Assembly: GCA_946902985.2 (NCBI GenBank)
Contig: OX336391.1
Coordinates: forward strand, 76,299,947-76,363,946
Length of the DNA: 64,000 nucleotides
From: Meconema thalassinum
Lineage: Eukaryota; Arthropoda; Insecta; Orthoptera; Tettigoniidae
Direction: 5' to 3'
The notes under the pieces are model-generated. The model saw only the letters and a list, made by a program, of their open reading frames with translations, did no database searches and was not told where the DNA came from. Shown here piece after piece: positions 1 to 10,356 of the stretch. Numbering within the stretch: position 1 is the stretch's first letter; each line of letters opens with the position of its first letter. Made by a program: the position numbers and the translations under genes.

Positions 1-457
1 TAGGTATTAGGAAGTCATTTTTGAAAGCCTTTGTCTGGAGCGTGGCGCTCTATGGAAGTGAAACTTGGACTATTGGTGCAGCAGAAAAGAGGAGAATTGA
101 AGCATTTGAAATGTGGTGTTACAGGAGAATGATGAAGATCAGATGGGTAGATAGGGTTACAAACAAAGAGGTATTAAGACGAGTGGGAGTGGAGAGATGT
201 TTCTGGCGACTGCTAATGAAGAGAAGAGATAGGTTGATAAGACACATACTAAGACACCAAGGAATAGCAAGCTTAGTTATGGAAGGAAGGGTCGAACACA
301 AGAACTGTAGGGGTAGACCAAGGTTAGAATATGTTAAACAGATTGCCTCGGATGTAGGGTGTGGTAGCTATGTAGGGATGAAACTATTAGCTCAGGACAG
401 GGAGGAATGGAGAGCTGCATCAAACCAGTCAAAAGACTGAAGGCTCAAACAACAAAT
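1..457 (+). mobile_element. LINE-A, 3' end (copy 1)
   Basis: This is the 3' terminus of a non-LTR retrotransposon whose other copies lie at 45078-46554 (plus) and 63289-63797 (minus). The coding frame ends at 440 and the element stops about 17 bp later in a short CAA-rich tail. A very short 3' UTR with a simple-repeat tail suits RTE-like LINEs. The 5' part lies outside the window. The tail abuts the RT region of gypsy-1, so it probably landed inside that element. Confidence 0.85.
3..440 (+). CDS. C-terminal part of LINE-A reverse transcriptase (partial)
   Basis: The frame is open from the window edge to a TGA. It encodes the region after the RT core, with the motifs YGSETWTIG, RRIEAFEMWCYRRMM and WVDRVTNKEVLRRVG seen in insect and helminth 'endonuclease-reverse transcriptase' proteins. 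No catalytic motif is present because the fingers and palm lie upstream of the window. It differs from the copy at 45-46.5 kb by scattered substitutions (for example RHQG against RHPG, and EHKNC against EDKNC), so it is a separate copy and not an assembly echo. It is a fragment of a retrotransposon protein, not a host gene. Confidence 0.8.
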   Translation, partial: GIRKSFLKAFVWSVALYGSETWTIGAAEKRRIEAFEMWCYRRMMKIRWVDRVTNKEVLRRVGVERCFWRLLMKRRDRLIRHILRHQGIASLVMEGRVEHKNCRGRPRLEYVKQIASDVGCGSYVGMKLLAQDREEWRAASNQSKD

Positions 458-466
458 GGGTGTAGC

Positions 467-1224
467 TCACCTTGTTCGAGCCAACTCATCATCTGTTAAC
501 TTGACAAGTGTTCCTTCATCCACCATATCCTGTATTTTCCTTTCTACCAGAGATTGGTGAGCTAGTGGGATAGATCTAGCTTGAAGAGCTACGGGTTGAG
601 CCCCCTCTCTAAGTACTAGGGTCCCCTTGGCCCCTTTTAAGGTCCCTGGTTGTTTAGTGAAAACCTTAGGATGAGCCTTTACTAATTTCTCCACTGAGTT
701 GATTTCAGGGTGAAAAACTTCCAGTTGTTTCACCTGATGCACTTTTACCACATTTTCCCAGTTTAATGGAAGGAATCTAAGCCAATTCCTACCAAGCACA
801 GTGGAGCTAGCTGAGGATTTCACGACATACCAAGGCAATAAATGCTTTACATTTTCAACCTCAGCTACAACATTCACTAAATACACAGAACCCTTCACAG
901 GTGTGTTGTCATATTGAATAATATTTGTTTTCACTTCACGCAGTTTGTCTTTAGGGAAATGTTTACACCATTCTTCATATGTCATACAAGTAGCATGTGC
1001 ACCTGTATCTAACTCGAAAGGAACCTTTTTCCATCCACTATTACCTTAACAAACCAGGCGTTATTGCCAACACTTTCAATAACACCTATTTTGTGCACTG
1101 GAAACTCCCTTATGGCAGTAGAACACTCAGACACATTACCACTTCCTACACATACTTTAGGATCACTTGAAATCCTGACACACTCTTTATACGCACTATG
1201 TCGAAGACACAATTTTCTGACCAT
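467..1224 (-). pseudogene. gypsy-1 pol: protease and start of RT (truncated)
   Basis: The frame reads through a retropepsin active site, LDTGAHATC, at about 1010-985. The flap/C-terminal motif STVLGRNWL lies near 810-780 and the RT entry motif IPLAHQSLVERKIQDM near 575-530. Coding similarity ends after TDDEL, about 10 codons into the RT finger region; a TGA and then the LINE-A tail follow. The first 70 codons (1224-1010) and the rest (985-467) lie in different frames, so there is also a frameshift near 1000. RT core, RNase H and integrase are missing. Confidence 0.75.
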
Positions 1225-2200
1225 AATGTTTTTAATGACACCTCATATTCCTCACTGTTTTCATCAGTCGACTGCTCTGCTTCATCTTCGGACTCATCTA
1301 GCACTAGCTTGTAAACCCTCCGCCGTTTTGTCTTGGAGTTGAAGCGCCCTGAATGTATTTTCTTACTTGGCTGTTTGGTCTTCTTACTCGAATATGGATC
1401 TTTTGAAGAGCTACCTCCTCGATGGCACATAATGGGAACATGTCCTTGGACTCCACATGTTCTACAGATGTTATCTCGCAGATGGCTCTGTGGTTTTAAG
1501 TGTCCTGCCTTCCCACAGAAATAGCAACGCCTGTCCCCAGGTTGGAGATTTACTTGATGCACTCGATTTGTTGAGGCATCACTTCGGTCACCTCCCACCA
1601 TAGCTGCATCCACAGCAGCAGTCTCCATAGTCAGTGCTATGTCCTGGCATTTTGTGAAAGTCAACTTCTTCTCACCAAACAACTTCTTCCGTATAGCTTC
1701 ATTGTTCAAACCACATACTAATCAGTCTCTTAGAGCTTCTTCAAGGTTGTCTTTAAACTCACAATATTGAGCTAAGGATTTCAGCTTAGAAATATATTGA
1801 GGAATTGTCTCATTAGGCGACTGGTTTCTGGTATAAAACTTGTACCGCTCTCGGATCACAGATGGCGTTGGCTCTAAATGTTTTTTACTAATTGCACTAG
1901 ATAATCAAAATTAAGAGTTTCAGGTCTTACGGCATACGCAAAATCCGTAATGAGAGCAGCATACTCAAATCCAACGAGACTCATCAGGTGGGTTGTGTGA
2001 AGTGATTCGGGAATGTTGTGTACTACAAACTTAATTTTCATGATGGATATATATACATCCCATTTTACTTGTTGGGCGAATTCTGGAATTGAAATTGCTC
2101 CTGGGTTATTTACCGACACTCGAATGTTTTTATTTAAGTTGTCCTTTTCTTCATCTCCGCTACTTTCACCGCTAGTGAGACTTTCTTGGACGGACGCCAT
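1146..2200 (-). pseudogene. gypsy-1 gag (nonsense and frameshift)
   Basis: Starts at ATG 2200 with an acidic N terminus (MASVQESLTSGESSGDEE). A capsid-like stretch follows, with the gag-typical motif QYISKLKSLAQYCEF around 1790-1750. Two zinc knuckles lie near 1540-1440. The first reads CYFCGKAGHLKPQS, where Ser replaces the last expected Cys; the second, CRTCGVQGHVPIMC, is a good CX2CX4HX4C. The frame breaks twice: a frameshift near 1880, and an in-frame TGA near 1725 where the context suggests an Arg CGA codon. Gag would package RNA in virus-like particles; this copy cannot encode an intact protein. Confidence 0.75.
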
Positions 2201-2285
2201 GTTGAACTTTTGGCGCCGATCTCACACACAATTGGAAAATTCTCAACTCACACACACAGGCTGGTAAGAATATCAACACACACTA

Positions 2286-2305
2286 CGAGTTTATCCTCGT
2301 CGCCA
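2286..2305 (-). other. Primer binding site of gypsy-1
   Basis: Sense sequence TGGCGACGAGGATAAACTCG lies one base inside the LTR end. It begins with TGG as expected for pairing to a tRNA 3' CCA. I did not identify the tRNA with certainty. Confidence 0.6.
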
Positions 2306-2306
2306 C

Positions 2307-2722
2307 TGTTAAGAATGCATCACACATGTATTAACCAATAATACATGGAATCATCTTTACTCGAACACAACACATTTATTCATTACTAGCATTCACAGTA
2401 CAATGGTCGTCGCAACACCAAGGAATAATATAACATAAAAAACAAGTGAACATAATCAGATGCAACACATAACATCTCCAATATAGACGACATTAAGCAA
2501 AATAATATGTACTAGCTCGGGATTTGGACATGATTCCTAACAACATGCCTGACGTTACTTCAAACATGCTTGATTTAGCCACCATATCTACTGAGAGGTA
2601 TGGTGTATCGCTGGCACGTATAGAATCCATTCGTAGACACTTCTTGTCCAAACATGAGGTGGTGTTATTCGGAGCTGTGATCATTTTAATCATGCATTAT
2701 GTTTGATGTTATTGAAATAACA
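2307..2722 (-). repeat. 5' LTR of gypsy-1
   Basis: The lower boundary is set by the PBS one base away. In sense orientation the repeat starts TGTTATTTC and ends TTCTTAACA, giving a 5-bp inverted terminal TGTTA/TAACA and the canonical TG...CA ends. Length is 416 bp. The partner LTR is not in the window, so the outer boundary rests on the terminal inverted repeat alone. Confidence 0.65.
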
Positions 2723-2929
2723 CTGCTGCTAATGATTTTTACTATATTCGTGAGCACGAACTCACCGGTAAAGTTCTACTAAGGCCAAAAAGGGGCAGAT
2801 TCTAATGTTTATAGGATGGCTATGATATACGCGTTAGTGGGGTTGCTTTTCTCCGAACATTATAAGGGGCTGGTGAATCAGTCTGTTTATTTGAATAACG
2901 TATGAAAGGCGGAAAAACAAGAATGAAGA

Positions 2930-4150
2930 GATGAAATTGGGAGAGGAGAATTTAGACGTCTGAAAATTGTCTGAAGGTAGGAAAAGTAGTTACAGCTTAT
3001 CAAAAGACTCCACAACCAGATGGAAAACAGATAGAGAATAATAGGTTAAGGGACGGAATGTTTATATAGAGCATTTGTATAGAGGAAAAGAGATTGAAAA
3101 TCATGTTCTCGAAGGTGATGAGGAAGTTATTGCGATACGAAAGTACATTTTATATGAAGATCTAAATTTGATAGGACACTGGGAGACTTAAACAGTAACA
3201 AGTCACCATGAATAGATGATATACTGACTGAGTTGCTTACTAAAGGTGGGCCTAGATTATTTTGTTTGGATGTAGCATTTATGAGACAGATGAGGTACTC
3301 CCTGAGGTTAAAGAGAATGTTATCATCCCTATACCGAAGATAACAGAAGCTGAAAGATGGGACGTTTTGTAGTACAATTAGCGTGATCGCTCATGCTTTA
3401 AAGAATCAGACTAGAATAATATACAAGATAGAAAGGCAGACAGAAAGCGAATTAGGTGAAGATCAATTTTGTCTGAGGAGAAACGTAGGAGCTAGGGAAT
3501 CGGTAGTAAGTCTTTGGTTGAACTTGGAAGGTAGAATAAGTAATTATAAAAGACAGTTTATGGCATTTTAATAACGCTGATTGGAGCAAGTTGATTGACA
3601 TACTGAAAAGGACTGAAAAAAGAACAGGGAAAAGAGTGTGATCTTCAATCTATACAGAAATCAGACGGCAGTTATTCAAGCTGAAGAACATAAGAGAGCA
3701 TCTGGTATTCATAAAGGTGTAAAGCAAGGCTGCAGTTTATCACCCATAATTATCTAACTAAACATTGAACTAGCAATGAAACAAATTAGAAAGAAAATCT
3801 TGTAGAATTACAAATTCAACGAGAAATTCTCTCAACTCTGAGCTTTAATATTGAAATTCTCATCCTAGACTATATATGAATGTATTTCAACGAATTTAGA
3901 AGGTCATGTACACCGTCTTCAGAAAGATAATTATAACATATAAGAAAGCATAGATTAGGAAATCTCAAAGCCCTATTGACGTCAAATAGGCAGGTGCAAA
4001 GCTAAAGTATGTAGGAGACTCTTTCCACTTAGTTAACAGTGATTGACGAAGCAATGAGGATATGAAAAGTAGGTTCCCTCGGGCAAGGAAGACTTTTATA
4101 CAAAACATTATTTCGTTCATATTAAATATAGATTGCAGTAAAAAACAAGA
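2930..4150 (+). mobile_element. LINE-A, old decayed copy, 5' segment
   Basis: Aligns by eye with the intact LINE-A at 45 kb: the 'ccatgaatagatgatatac' stretch at ~3205 matches the KAPGIDDI region. The piece at 3383-3571 encodes a decayed IIYKIERQTESELGEDQF / RRNVGARESV block matching RIESQIETELGEDQF / RRNVGTREAV. Many indels and stops make it non-coding. It extends farther 5' than the 45 kb copy (to about 2930) and is interrupted at ~4150 by a family A repeat, resuming at ~5232. Confidence 0.75.
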
Positions 4151-5231
4151 AGTTCCGTGACGAACTAAAGAGCCTACTTTTCATGCCAATGATTATTATA
4201 CAGTATATGAACCTATCTAGAATAATGACGAAATTAAGTTGGTAATATCGAAATGTCCAATTAGTTCGAAATATATCCTGGTATAATGTAGCCTAATAGA
4301 GCACTACAGTTAGCAGCCCTGGTGACTGAATATATTCTTAGTTCCATCTCTTAAGGTACAGAATACAAAATTTGGTTGAAGTCCAATGGACGTTACATGC
4401 AGTTAGACATTGGAACTATCAGCACGCGTAAAAGCATGTCGGCAGCAATGTCATGCGTGTGCTGGTTAGAAATAACCAGAAATATTATGATATCTTGTTG
4501 TGCCAATTTTGGATGAAATCCAACTTTTAGTATAGAAGTTACACGTATTTAATAATTGGTCCTATCAGCAGGGTTAGAATCATGTTTGTAGAACTGAAGT
4601 ATAAAAGTTACTACAAATTAATCTAAAATATCAGGTACTATACGTGTGCATAGTTTAAAGCTGTCGGCTTGCATACTTACAGATATATTGGTATTTGGAT
4701 GAAGAAAATAGAGAGAGCAATTATTATCAGTTCGCAGCCCTGGTGGCTCTTAAGAATACACTCCGTCATATCTGTTTATGTACACATATTACATACAAAA
4801 CTTGGTTGAAATCCAATTAATAGTGTAGAAGTTACATGCATATAAAATTGGACTTATCAGAAGGCTTAAAATTATTTTGGCAACACTGCCATGTATGGTC
4901 TCCTGGAAATTAAACTGAAATAGTATTATCTACATGTGTGCCAATTTTTGAATAGCTCCCATGCATACCTTCCATGATATCCAACATGGAGCTCAAATTT
5001 CTATTGCTTTTTTCAGCAGTTAGCAGCACTGACATCCTTTTCAAATATGGGCTTGAGATATTCCGGTACACATATTTAATCATACTAAATTTGGTTTCGA
5101 TTGCTGCAGCCGTTTAGGAGTTATTAGGAGGGGACACACACACAGCCAGACAGACAGACACACATTTTCCCCGACCGATCTCATAAGTCTACTTTTTCCT
5201 CATATTTGCAAAATGTGAAAGGTAGCCTAAA
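4145..5231 (+). repeat. Family A interspersed repeat (inside old LINE-A)
   Basis: A non-coding unit of about 1.1 kb. One end is GTTCCGTGACGAACTA followed by AGCCTACTTTTCAT; the other, on the opposite strand, also reads GAACTA followed by TAGGCTACCTTTCA, so the ends are imperfect inverted repeats. Near its second end it carries a run of GACA/CACA repeats (~5130-5165). The same ends and body recur at 15855-16950 plus 31002-31440, 49904-51035 and 56500-56975. It has no ORF of note. Probably a non-autonomous DNA transposon; class unproven. Confidence 0.6.
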
Positions 5232-5440
5232 AATAGTTCTTCTGGGTAGTGACACTCGAAGGAAGTAAAACTCGGACCGTTGCGGCAGCAGAAAATAAGA
5301 GAAAAGTAGCTTTAGAAGGGTGTTGTTACAAGAGCTTGATGAATACAAGACGGATAGATAGAGTAACAAATGAGGAGGTAGTAAAGAGATGTGTCTGGAT
5401 ACGGCTAATTTACAGAGGAATTTGGTAGGTAGAAATCAAC
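5232..5440 (+). mobile_element. LINE-A, old decayed copy, 3' segment
   Basis: Resumes the LINE-A homology after the family A insert. The stretch around 5250-5400 matches the YGSETWTIGAAEKRR...WVDRVTNKEV region at nucleotide level with many changes, and ends near a CAACAACAAC tail at ~5438-5447. Together with 2930-4150 it is the oldest LINE-A copy in the window. Confidence 0.65.
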
Positions 5441-5639
5441 AACAACACCGTCATGATGATTAAAAATGTTTCAATTCCAATATCAATTGCTATATGAATA
5501 TGCGCATTATTAGAAATTGTGTCTTCAAATGTCTCCTAACAGGTTAGTTCTATTCGCATTTAATACATAGGAAAGTTTTTCGTCATTTATGGTTTATGAT
5601 GTTCGTTCATAAATCTTGTTTGAGAGTAACTTTTGCTTC

Positions 5640-6267
5640 ACAGAAGGTAATCTATTCAAGCTTCTCGTGGCTGTGGATTGAAATGTTACTGCAAATAATG
5701 TCCTTGGATAAACTTGTCATCGTACACGTTACAGGAACACAACTTCTCTCCAATATGTAATCGGAAGTGACGATTCAAATATCCTCTTAGAGCTAAGTTG
5801 GTTATGCACAGGGGACATGAATTTTCATTTTCCCTACTATGGATTAACATGTGGCACTTCAAATTTACTTTCTGGATAAATTTGGCTTCGCATAGCTTCT
5901 CGCCATTATCAATTAGCACGTGATTAATCAAACCTGAACTCTGAGTAACTTTGGCTTCACACACGGCACATGTATTTTATGTTGAACCAAAATTCTTATC
6001 TGAGTAAATTTGGCTTCGCAGACGGCACAGACTAGTCTTTTCACCACTATAGATAAGCGTGCGTTGTTTGAAAGATTTTCTCTCAGCAAATTGGGCTATG
6101 CACACGGCACATCAATAAGCCTTATCGCCACTATGGAGCAGCATGCGAGTATACGGAACTTCTCTCCGAGTAAATTTGGCCTCTCAAACGCTACATGAAT
6201 ATGCTTTCACGTCTTTATGGATTAGCATGTGTACTTTCATAATATCTCTCCGAGTAAATTTGGCCTC
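5640..6267 (-). pseudogene. Decayed downstream zinc fingers
   Basis: Continues the finger array below the stop. At least seven more finger-length repeats are visible as nucleotide periodicity with recurrent CATGTG / ATTAGCATG and 'ttggc' blocks. They carry TGA in place of the second zinc-binding Cys twice (near 6268 and 6192), plus frameshifts. A later stretch, 5686-5964, is open and encodes SCPLCITNLALRGYLNRHF and CNVYDDKFIQ remnants. Two adjacent fingers (6115-6220 and 6240-6320) are near-identical copies including the TGA, so the stop was duplicated with the finger. Confidence 0.6.
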
Positions 6268-6970
6268 TCAAACGCTACATGAATATGCTTTCTCGTCGCT
6301 ATGGATTAGCATGTGGCGCTTCAAACTCTTTTTCTGTTTCAATTTGGCTGGGCACACCGAACATGAATGTAGTATCTCGCCACTATGGATTACCATATGT
6401 TGTTTCAATGATCCTTTCTGAGTAAATTTGGTTGGGCACACGGCACATGAATGTGGCTTCTCGCCACTATGGATAAACATGTGATAATACAAATCTGATC
6501 TATGAGCAAATTTCGCTGGGCACAGGGCACATGAATGTGGCTTCTCGCAACTATGGATAGGCGTGTGATGCTTTAAACCTGATCTGTGAGCAAATTTGGC
6601 TGGGCACACGGCACATGAATGTGGCTTCTCGCCTCTATGGATTAGCATGTGTTGATACAAATACCTTTTCTGAGAAAATTTTACATTGCACACGGCACAT
6701 GTATAAGCCTTCTCGCTACTATGGATAAGCATGTGTTGATTCAAAATACATCTCTTAGTGAATTTAACTTCGCAGACGCTACAAGAATATGCGATCTTGC
6801 CTTTATGAACTAACATGTGTTGGTTACTACTATGGCTTAAAATATTTGTTTCCAGATTTTGCTTCATAGAACATCTTTCCCCAGAGGCAGTGTTAGTATA
6901 TTGTCTCCCAGTATTACCAACATCATATGTCTTCATTTCAGGTGGATTCAACGTATGAAGACATATCAGC
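6268..6970 (-). CDS. C2H2 zinc-finger protein, finger exon
   Basis: A candidate splice acceptor (pyrimidine-poor, ending TATTACAG) sits just before 6970 and opens a frame containing MKTYDVGNTGRQ. One degenerate finger is followed by six good C2H2 fingers (CX2CX12HX3H), spaced by short S-x-EK linkers. Examples of finger cores are CSVCEVKF, CAVCNVKF, CAVCPAKF and CALCPAKF. The frame then stops in the seventh finger at CSV-TGA. Tandem C2H2 arrays bind DNA, so this is presumably a nuclear transcription factor. No acidic or KRAB-like domain is in this exon. The minus-strand exons at 40862-41214 are a possible 5' part, but the phases require at least one more exon between. It could also be a decaying duplicate. 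Confidence 0.6.
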
Positions 6971-7110
6971 CTGTAATAGTACAAACAGTGTGAAGTATGG
7001 TGCATTATTATAAGAAGTGAAACAATAGTCAAGACATGGCGAATGAAAGAGAAAGTGAGAGGACTCCTCAAGTTCAAGCGCGCCCCGCCCGGTAGCGCTA
7101 GTGTGGGCAA

Positions 7111-7370
7111 GTTCCACGCTGCCGGTTAGCTGGTCTTAGGGATAATGCTAAGGGAAACGAATTGCTTTGTAACTGATACTCTTTTAAAAAGTAATTAGCG
7201 ATTACAATTAAAATAACACGGCAGGGCACAATGGAAAACATAATTCACGGAAATAAGTACTACGGTCTCCATTACATGTTACGGAAAGCACAGATTCCTG
7301 AAGAAGGCTATACAGACTGTTACTTTTGTAGTTTCTTTTTGTGGCAATTTAGGTTCCTCAGATTGAGAGA
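7111..7370. other. Intergenic, no feature seen
   Basis: Unique-looking sequence with a short GC-rich patch near 7080-7130. I see no ORF, RNA gene or repeat. Confidence 0.5.
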
Positions 7371-7552
7371 CTAAGGAAGGTGAATTTGAGGTCTGAATCT
7401 AATTAATGAAAATGGGGGAATGGCAGAGCGGCTCTTGAGAACACAAGTGACAGAGTTGAGATGGTTATTCTCAGAGGGAGTGATGCCTATGTGGTGATTA
7501 CCCAATTCCTCAATGAGGGAAATAAATTGGGCTATGGGATTGAGCGCGTTAA

Positions 7553-7918
7553 TTACTGTTTGCCTGACTGATTTACAAAGGCTGATACCAATAGGTGGGT
7601 GGATAAGGACCATCGTGGTCTGAAGGTTACTGCCATTGGGTGAAGGTACCACAGCTCTTTCTCGAAATCAAATGTCGGGAATGAGACGTGGGCCGGTGAG
7701 GGAGGAGGTGAGCTAGAGAGTGAGGAATCTGATTTTGGTGAAGCTGGTTTAAGTGGAACGAGTGTACCATCTCCTTTGTGGGTAGGCCCACTCGGAATTA
7801 GTGTTTTTGGATTAACAGGGGTATAATTTGGGATTTTAGGGTCCTCAGGGTCCTGAGTTATCAGGAATGTTATGCCCTCGTACGTTAATGTGCGAGGTTT
7901 AGTGTCAGTGCGCGACAT
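7553..7918 (-). CDS. Unrecognised Pro/Ser-rich ORF
   Basis: Begins MSRTDTKPRTLTYEG and has a Pro- and Ser-rich middle (KSDSSLSSSPPPSPAH). After about residue 85 the frame appears to slip: a second frame, 7371-7652, stays open for 93 codons and looks like its continuation (CKSVRQTVINALNPIAQF, LIEELGNH). I do not recognise a family. Its position downstream of a PBS-like site suggests the N-terminal part of a gag. It may be non-functional. Confidence 0.3.
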   Translation of the reverse strand: MSRTDTKPRTLTYEGITFLITQDPEDPKIPNYTPVNPKTLIPSGPTHKGDGTLVPLKPASPKSDSSLSSSPPPSPAHVSFPTFDFEKELWYLHPMAVTFRPRWSLSTHLLVSAFVNQSGKQ

Positions 7919-8269
7919 GTTTGTGTTCGTGAGTGTAGACTATAAGTGCGTGTAATGAGTAAGAGGTGATGAGAGATAGTGGTCAAATACCTTGGTCGAC
8001 CAGAGAATAAGGAAAGAGAAAAACAAATTTACCAGTCACTCAAAGTTATCCAGTTTAAATACAGTTGGAGCTATGACGTAGAGTGCGCTGATGAAATTTG
8101 AAGTTACTTGAAATAATTAATTAAATAATTAATTATTGGCTGCTTGGTAGGGAGAGGGGATGAGCTAAGCTTGTATTAAAACTCGAGGGAGACAGGAGTT
8201 GCTTGACTAGGATGGTTAGAGGGTGGGTATGGTGTTGGATATTTGAATGGTAGAGAAGTAACTTAATCT

Positions 8270-8281
8270 GCACTGATACCA
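8270..8281 (-). other. Initiator-tRNA-Met-like primer binding site
   Basis: Sense TGGTATCAGTGC, 11 of 12 matching the common TGGTATCAGAGC site. It lies between the TATA-bearing segment (upstream) and the ORF at 7918 (downstream). Confidence 0.4.
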
Positions 8282-8538
8282 AAGAGGATGCAAATTAATC
8301 CTATAGGAACGTGGTGGAATGGCTTGAAATATCGAAGTCGAGGTGATAGCGAGGCCTAGGCTTGGTAGAAAGGCTGGCAAATCATCGATTTCATCAATTG
8401 GCGTTAGAAGACGGAGCTTGGAGCAGTGGCGTGCAGTTGCTTGGATGCTGGACTCGGAATGAGATAATCAAACTTGTAGGCATGAGTGCATTGCCTAATA
8501 GAATGGGAACCTGGTGCTCTCAATGAGCTCCTTACGCC

Positions 8539-8549
8539 CCTTTATATAG
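8539..8549 (-). promoter_or_regulatory. Candidate TATA box
   Basis: Sense sequence CTATATAAAGG just upstream of a GC-rich, A-poor stretch. It is well placed to drive a transcript running through the PBS-like site and the ORF at 7918-7553. Confidence 0.35.
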
Positions 8550-8700
8550 TGATTTTTTATTTTAATGAATTGTTTTAGGTGAAATTTGTTGTTTTAAGTG
8601 ATTTTACACCGTACCGATTTGATAGGTCGGCAGTGGGTGCAATGATTGATTGGATATACTTATTTGAAATGATATATAATTTAATTTAATTTGCCCCTCA

Positions 8701-9650
8701 GTTCCTGGACATGTGAGTCAAGGTAGACCGTCCATTCGATGAGGGACAAGCACAAAAGAGTAGACTAATATTAACAAAGAAATAGCCTATGTTTGAAGTA
8801 GGCCTACACAAAACATAGAACGCTGATGTACACAAGACACAATGAACTGAATTTATGAACTGAGGGCAAAGAAAATTCAATTTAATTCACACAAATATCT
8901 CACACAGTAGCTTCCCCCGCACTTTTCTATGACCCGGTTCGACGGAACAACAGGATACGTGTTAGACATAATCGCTTGCAGTGCTTGTAGCGGCGGGACC
9001 ACGAACTACCGTTCTATAATGGCGGAGTCCTCACGCTAGGTCCTTCTATTCGTCATGGTCAAGGTATAGAAATCAAGTAGTGAAATTATAATTGGAGCAA
9101 CTTTCATTAATATCACTACCAAGAAATAAGTCTTTAAGAATTGTCGGGATGTGATTCCACTTTCATTGCTCAATAAGCTTTTCATACAGTCTGAATGTTT
9201 TGCAATTGAATTTATATATAACGGAAAATACTGTGTGTCTTGTTGGAAATTTTTGAGTCATAGCGCCATGAGCATGGTGGGATTGTTTCTTAGCCAACAC
9301 ATTCTTCCGATCAAAAGGAGTTAGATTTCTACAGGCCGGACGCAATAAAAGACAAGGTATTTATTTGCACCCTTTGCATCACCGCTGACCTAAGCTATAG
9401 CAAAACGGCTAAAATGCTGCGTGAAAAGAACACATTACTGTTGTCGTTGTGTTTGTGATTATTTTTGTTGTCGTTGATGTTTGGGTTTCACTGCTGCACT
9501 CCATTTTTCCCAATGTTAAGAGAAACAAAATTCGTCGTTACATATCGTCTATACACTAAAAACGGAGCAATCTATTTTACATATTCTAACCTTGCTTAAC
9601 GCACATAGTTCATGTCCGTAACACTTGCTACTGGAACTACTCAGGATTTG
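8701..9650. other. No gene seen
   Basis: AT-rich sequence with no convincing ORF, RNA gene or repeat. Confidence 0.5.
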
Positions 9651-9654
9651 CTAT

Positions 9655-9925
9655 TCCTGGTGCCTGAATATTTGCCCTACCAAACTATCCCTTTCATTAC
9701 CTCTCGCCAGAATTATCTAACCCCCATTCTTCTCATTACCCTCTCTTTGTTATTCTATCTAGCCGTCCAATCTCCAACATTCTCCAACAACACCACATTC
9801 AAATGCTTCTATTTCCCTTTCCTGCCGAAGGAATTAACCAAGTTTCACATACATACAGCACCACGCTCCAGACCATGGCTTCTAAAATGACTTCCCACTA
9901 GCTGCATCTATATATGTTGTTAGCA
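9655..9925 (-). mobile_element. LINE-A relic
   Basis: Antisense LINE-A sequence. Blocks such as 'accacattcaaatgcttc' and 'ccaagtttcacata' match the minus-strand LINE-A copy at 63500-63760 in the same order. It covers the EAFEMWCYRR to IRKSFLKAF region. Heavily mutated, no frame left. Confidence 0.65.
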
Positions 9926-10300
9926 TATGTCACCCATCGTTTATGCATATCCTTCGCTTGGTGCATACTTCCTCTTAAGTACCAGGAGTCACCAACTTCC
10001 TTTAGCGCTTCATCTGACTATCAGTGTTGGTATATTTCTTGAATACACGCTTTACGTAGTTTGTACTGTACCCGAAATTCATGTAACCACCACCTATTAT
10101 CCGAAAGATGGAAGGGATCACAAGGGACGCTGATCCCCAGCTAGAAAAATCAACAGTTCCCTGCTAGATGGCAAGTTAGGAATATCTCGGCGCATATATA
10201 TTAAAAGTACGATCGTACTACTACCTAATTACATACAAATCCTACAACCAAGTATTGGGGGACGAGATTCTCGGAATCTCGAGGGTGAACGGTTAATTAA

Positions 10301-10345
10301 TAATAATAATTGTCGTTGTTTTAAGGGGCCTAACATCTAGATTAT
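10301..10345 (-). mobile_element. 45-bp retroposed SINE 3' end with 11-bp TSD
   Basis: In the sense (minus) orientation it reads GATAATCTAGATGTTAGGCC, then CCTTAAAACAACGACAATT and a short ATT tail. It is bounded on both sides by CGGTTAATTAA, a perfect 11-bp duplication. Related units are at 31723-31766, 34943-35000, 39222-39265 and 59045-59098, with a longer relative at 48725-48890. The core folds as GGGGCC...GGCCCC with an inner TAAC/GTTA stem in better copies. Confidence 0.65.
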
Positions 10346-10356
10346 CGGTTAATTAA

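Larger units (their letters stand above)
457..2722 (-). mobile_element. Ty3/gypsy retrotransposon gypsy-1, 5' part
   Basis: Read on the minus strand the order is LTR (2722-2307), one base, PBS (2305-2286), gag (from ATG 2200), zinc knuckles (~1540-1440), aspartic protease (~1000) and the first residues of RT (~500). The element then stops where LINE-A copy 1 ends. The rest of pol and the 3' LTR are missing. Gag and pol carry nonsense and frameshift lesions, so it is dead. The gag and protease style resembles the K02A2.6/Mag-type elements common in insects; the clade assignment is inference. Confidence 0.8.
7371..8700 (-). mobile_element. Possible LTR retrotransposon 5' fragment
   Basis: On the minus strand a TATA-box core promoter (~8542) is followed 260 bp later by TGGTATCAGTGC. 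This differs at one base from the TGGTATCAGAGC primer site that pairs with initiator tRNA-Met. A 350-bp leader and a 121-codon ORF follow. That order (U3-R-U5, PBS, leader, gag) is what an LTR element shows. No second LTR is present and the ORF is not recognisable, so this is tentative. Confidence 0.4.

Noticed and set aside
6192..6280. TGA at zinc-finger Cys positions read as selenocysteine
   Set aside because: Both stops are in one duplicated unit of an array with other frameshifts; no SECIS-like structure seen nearby. Decay explains it.
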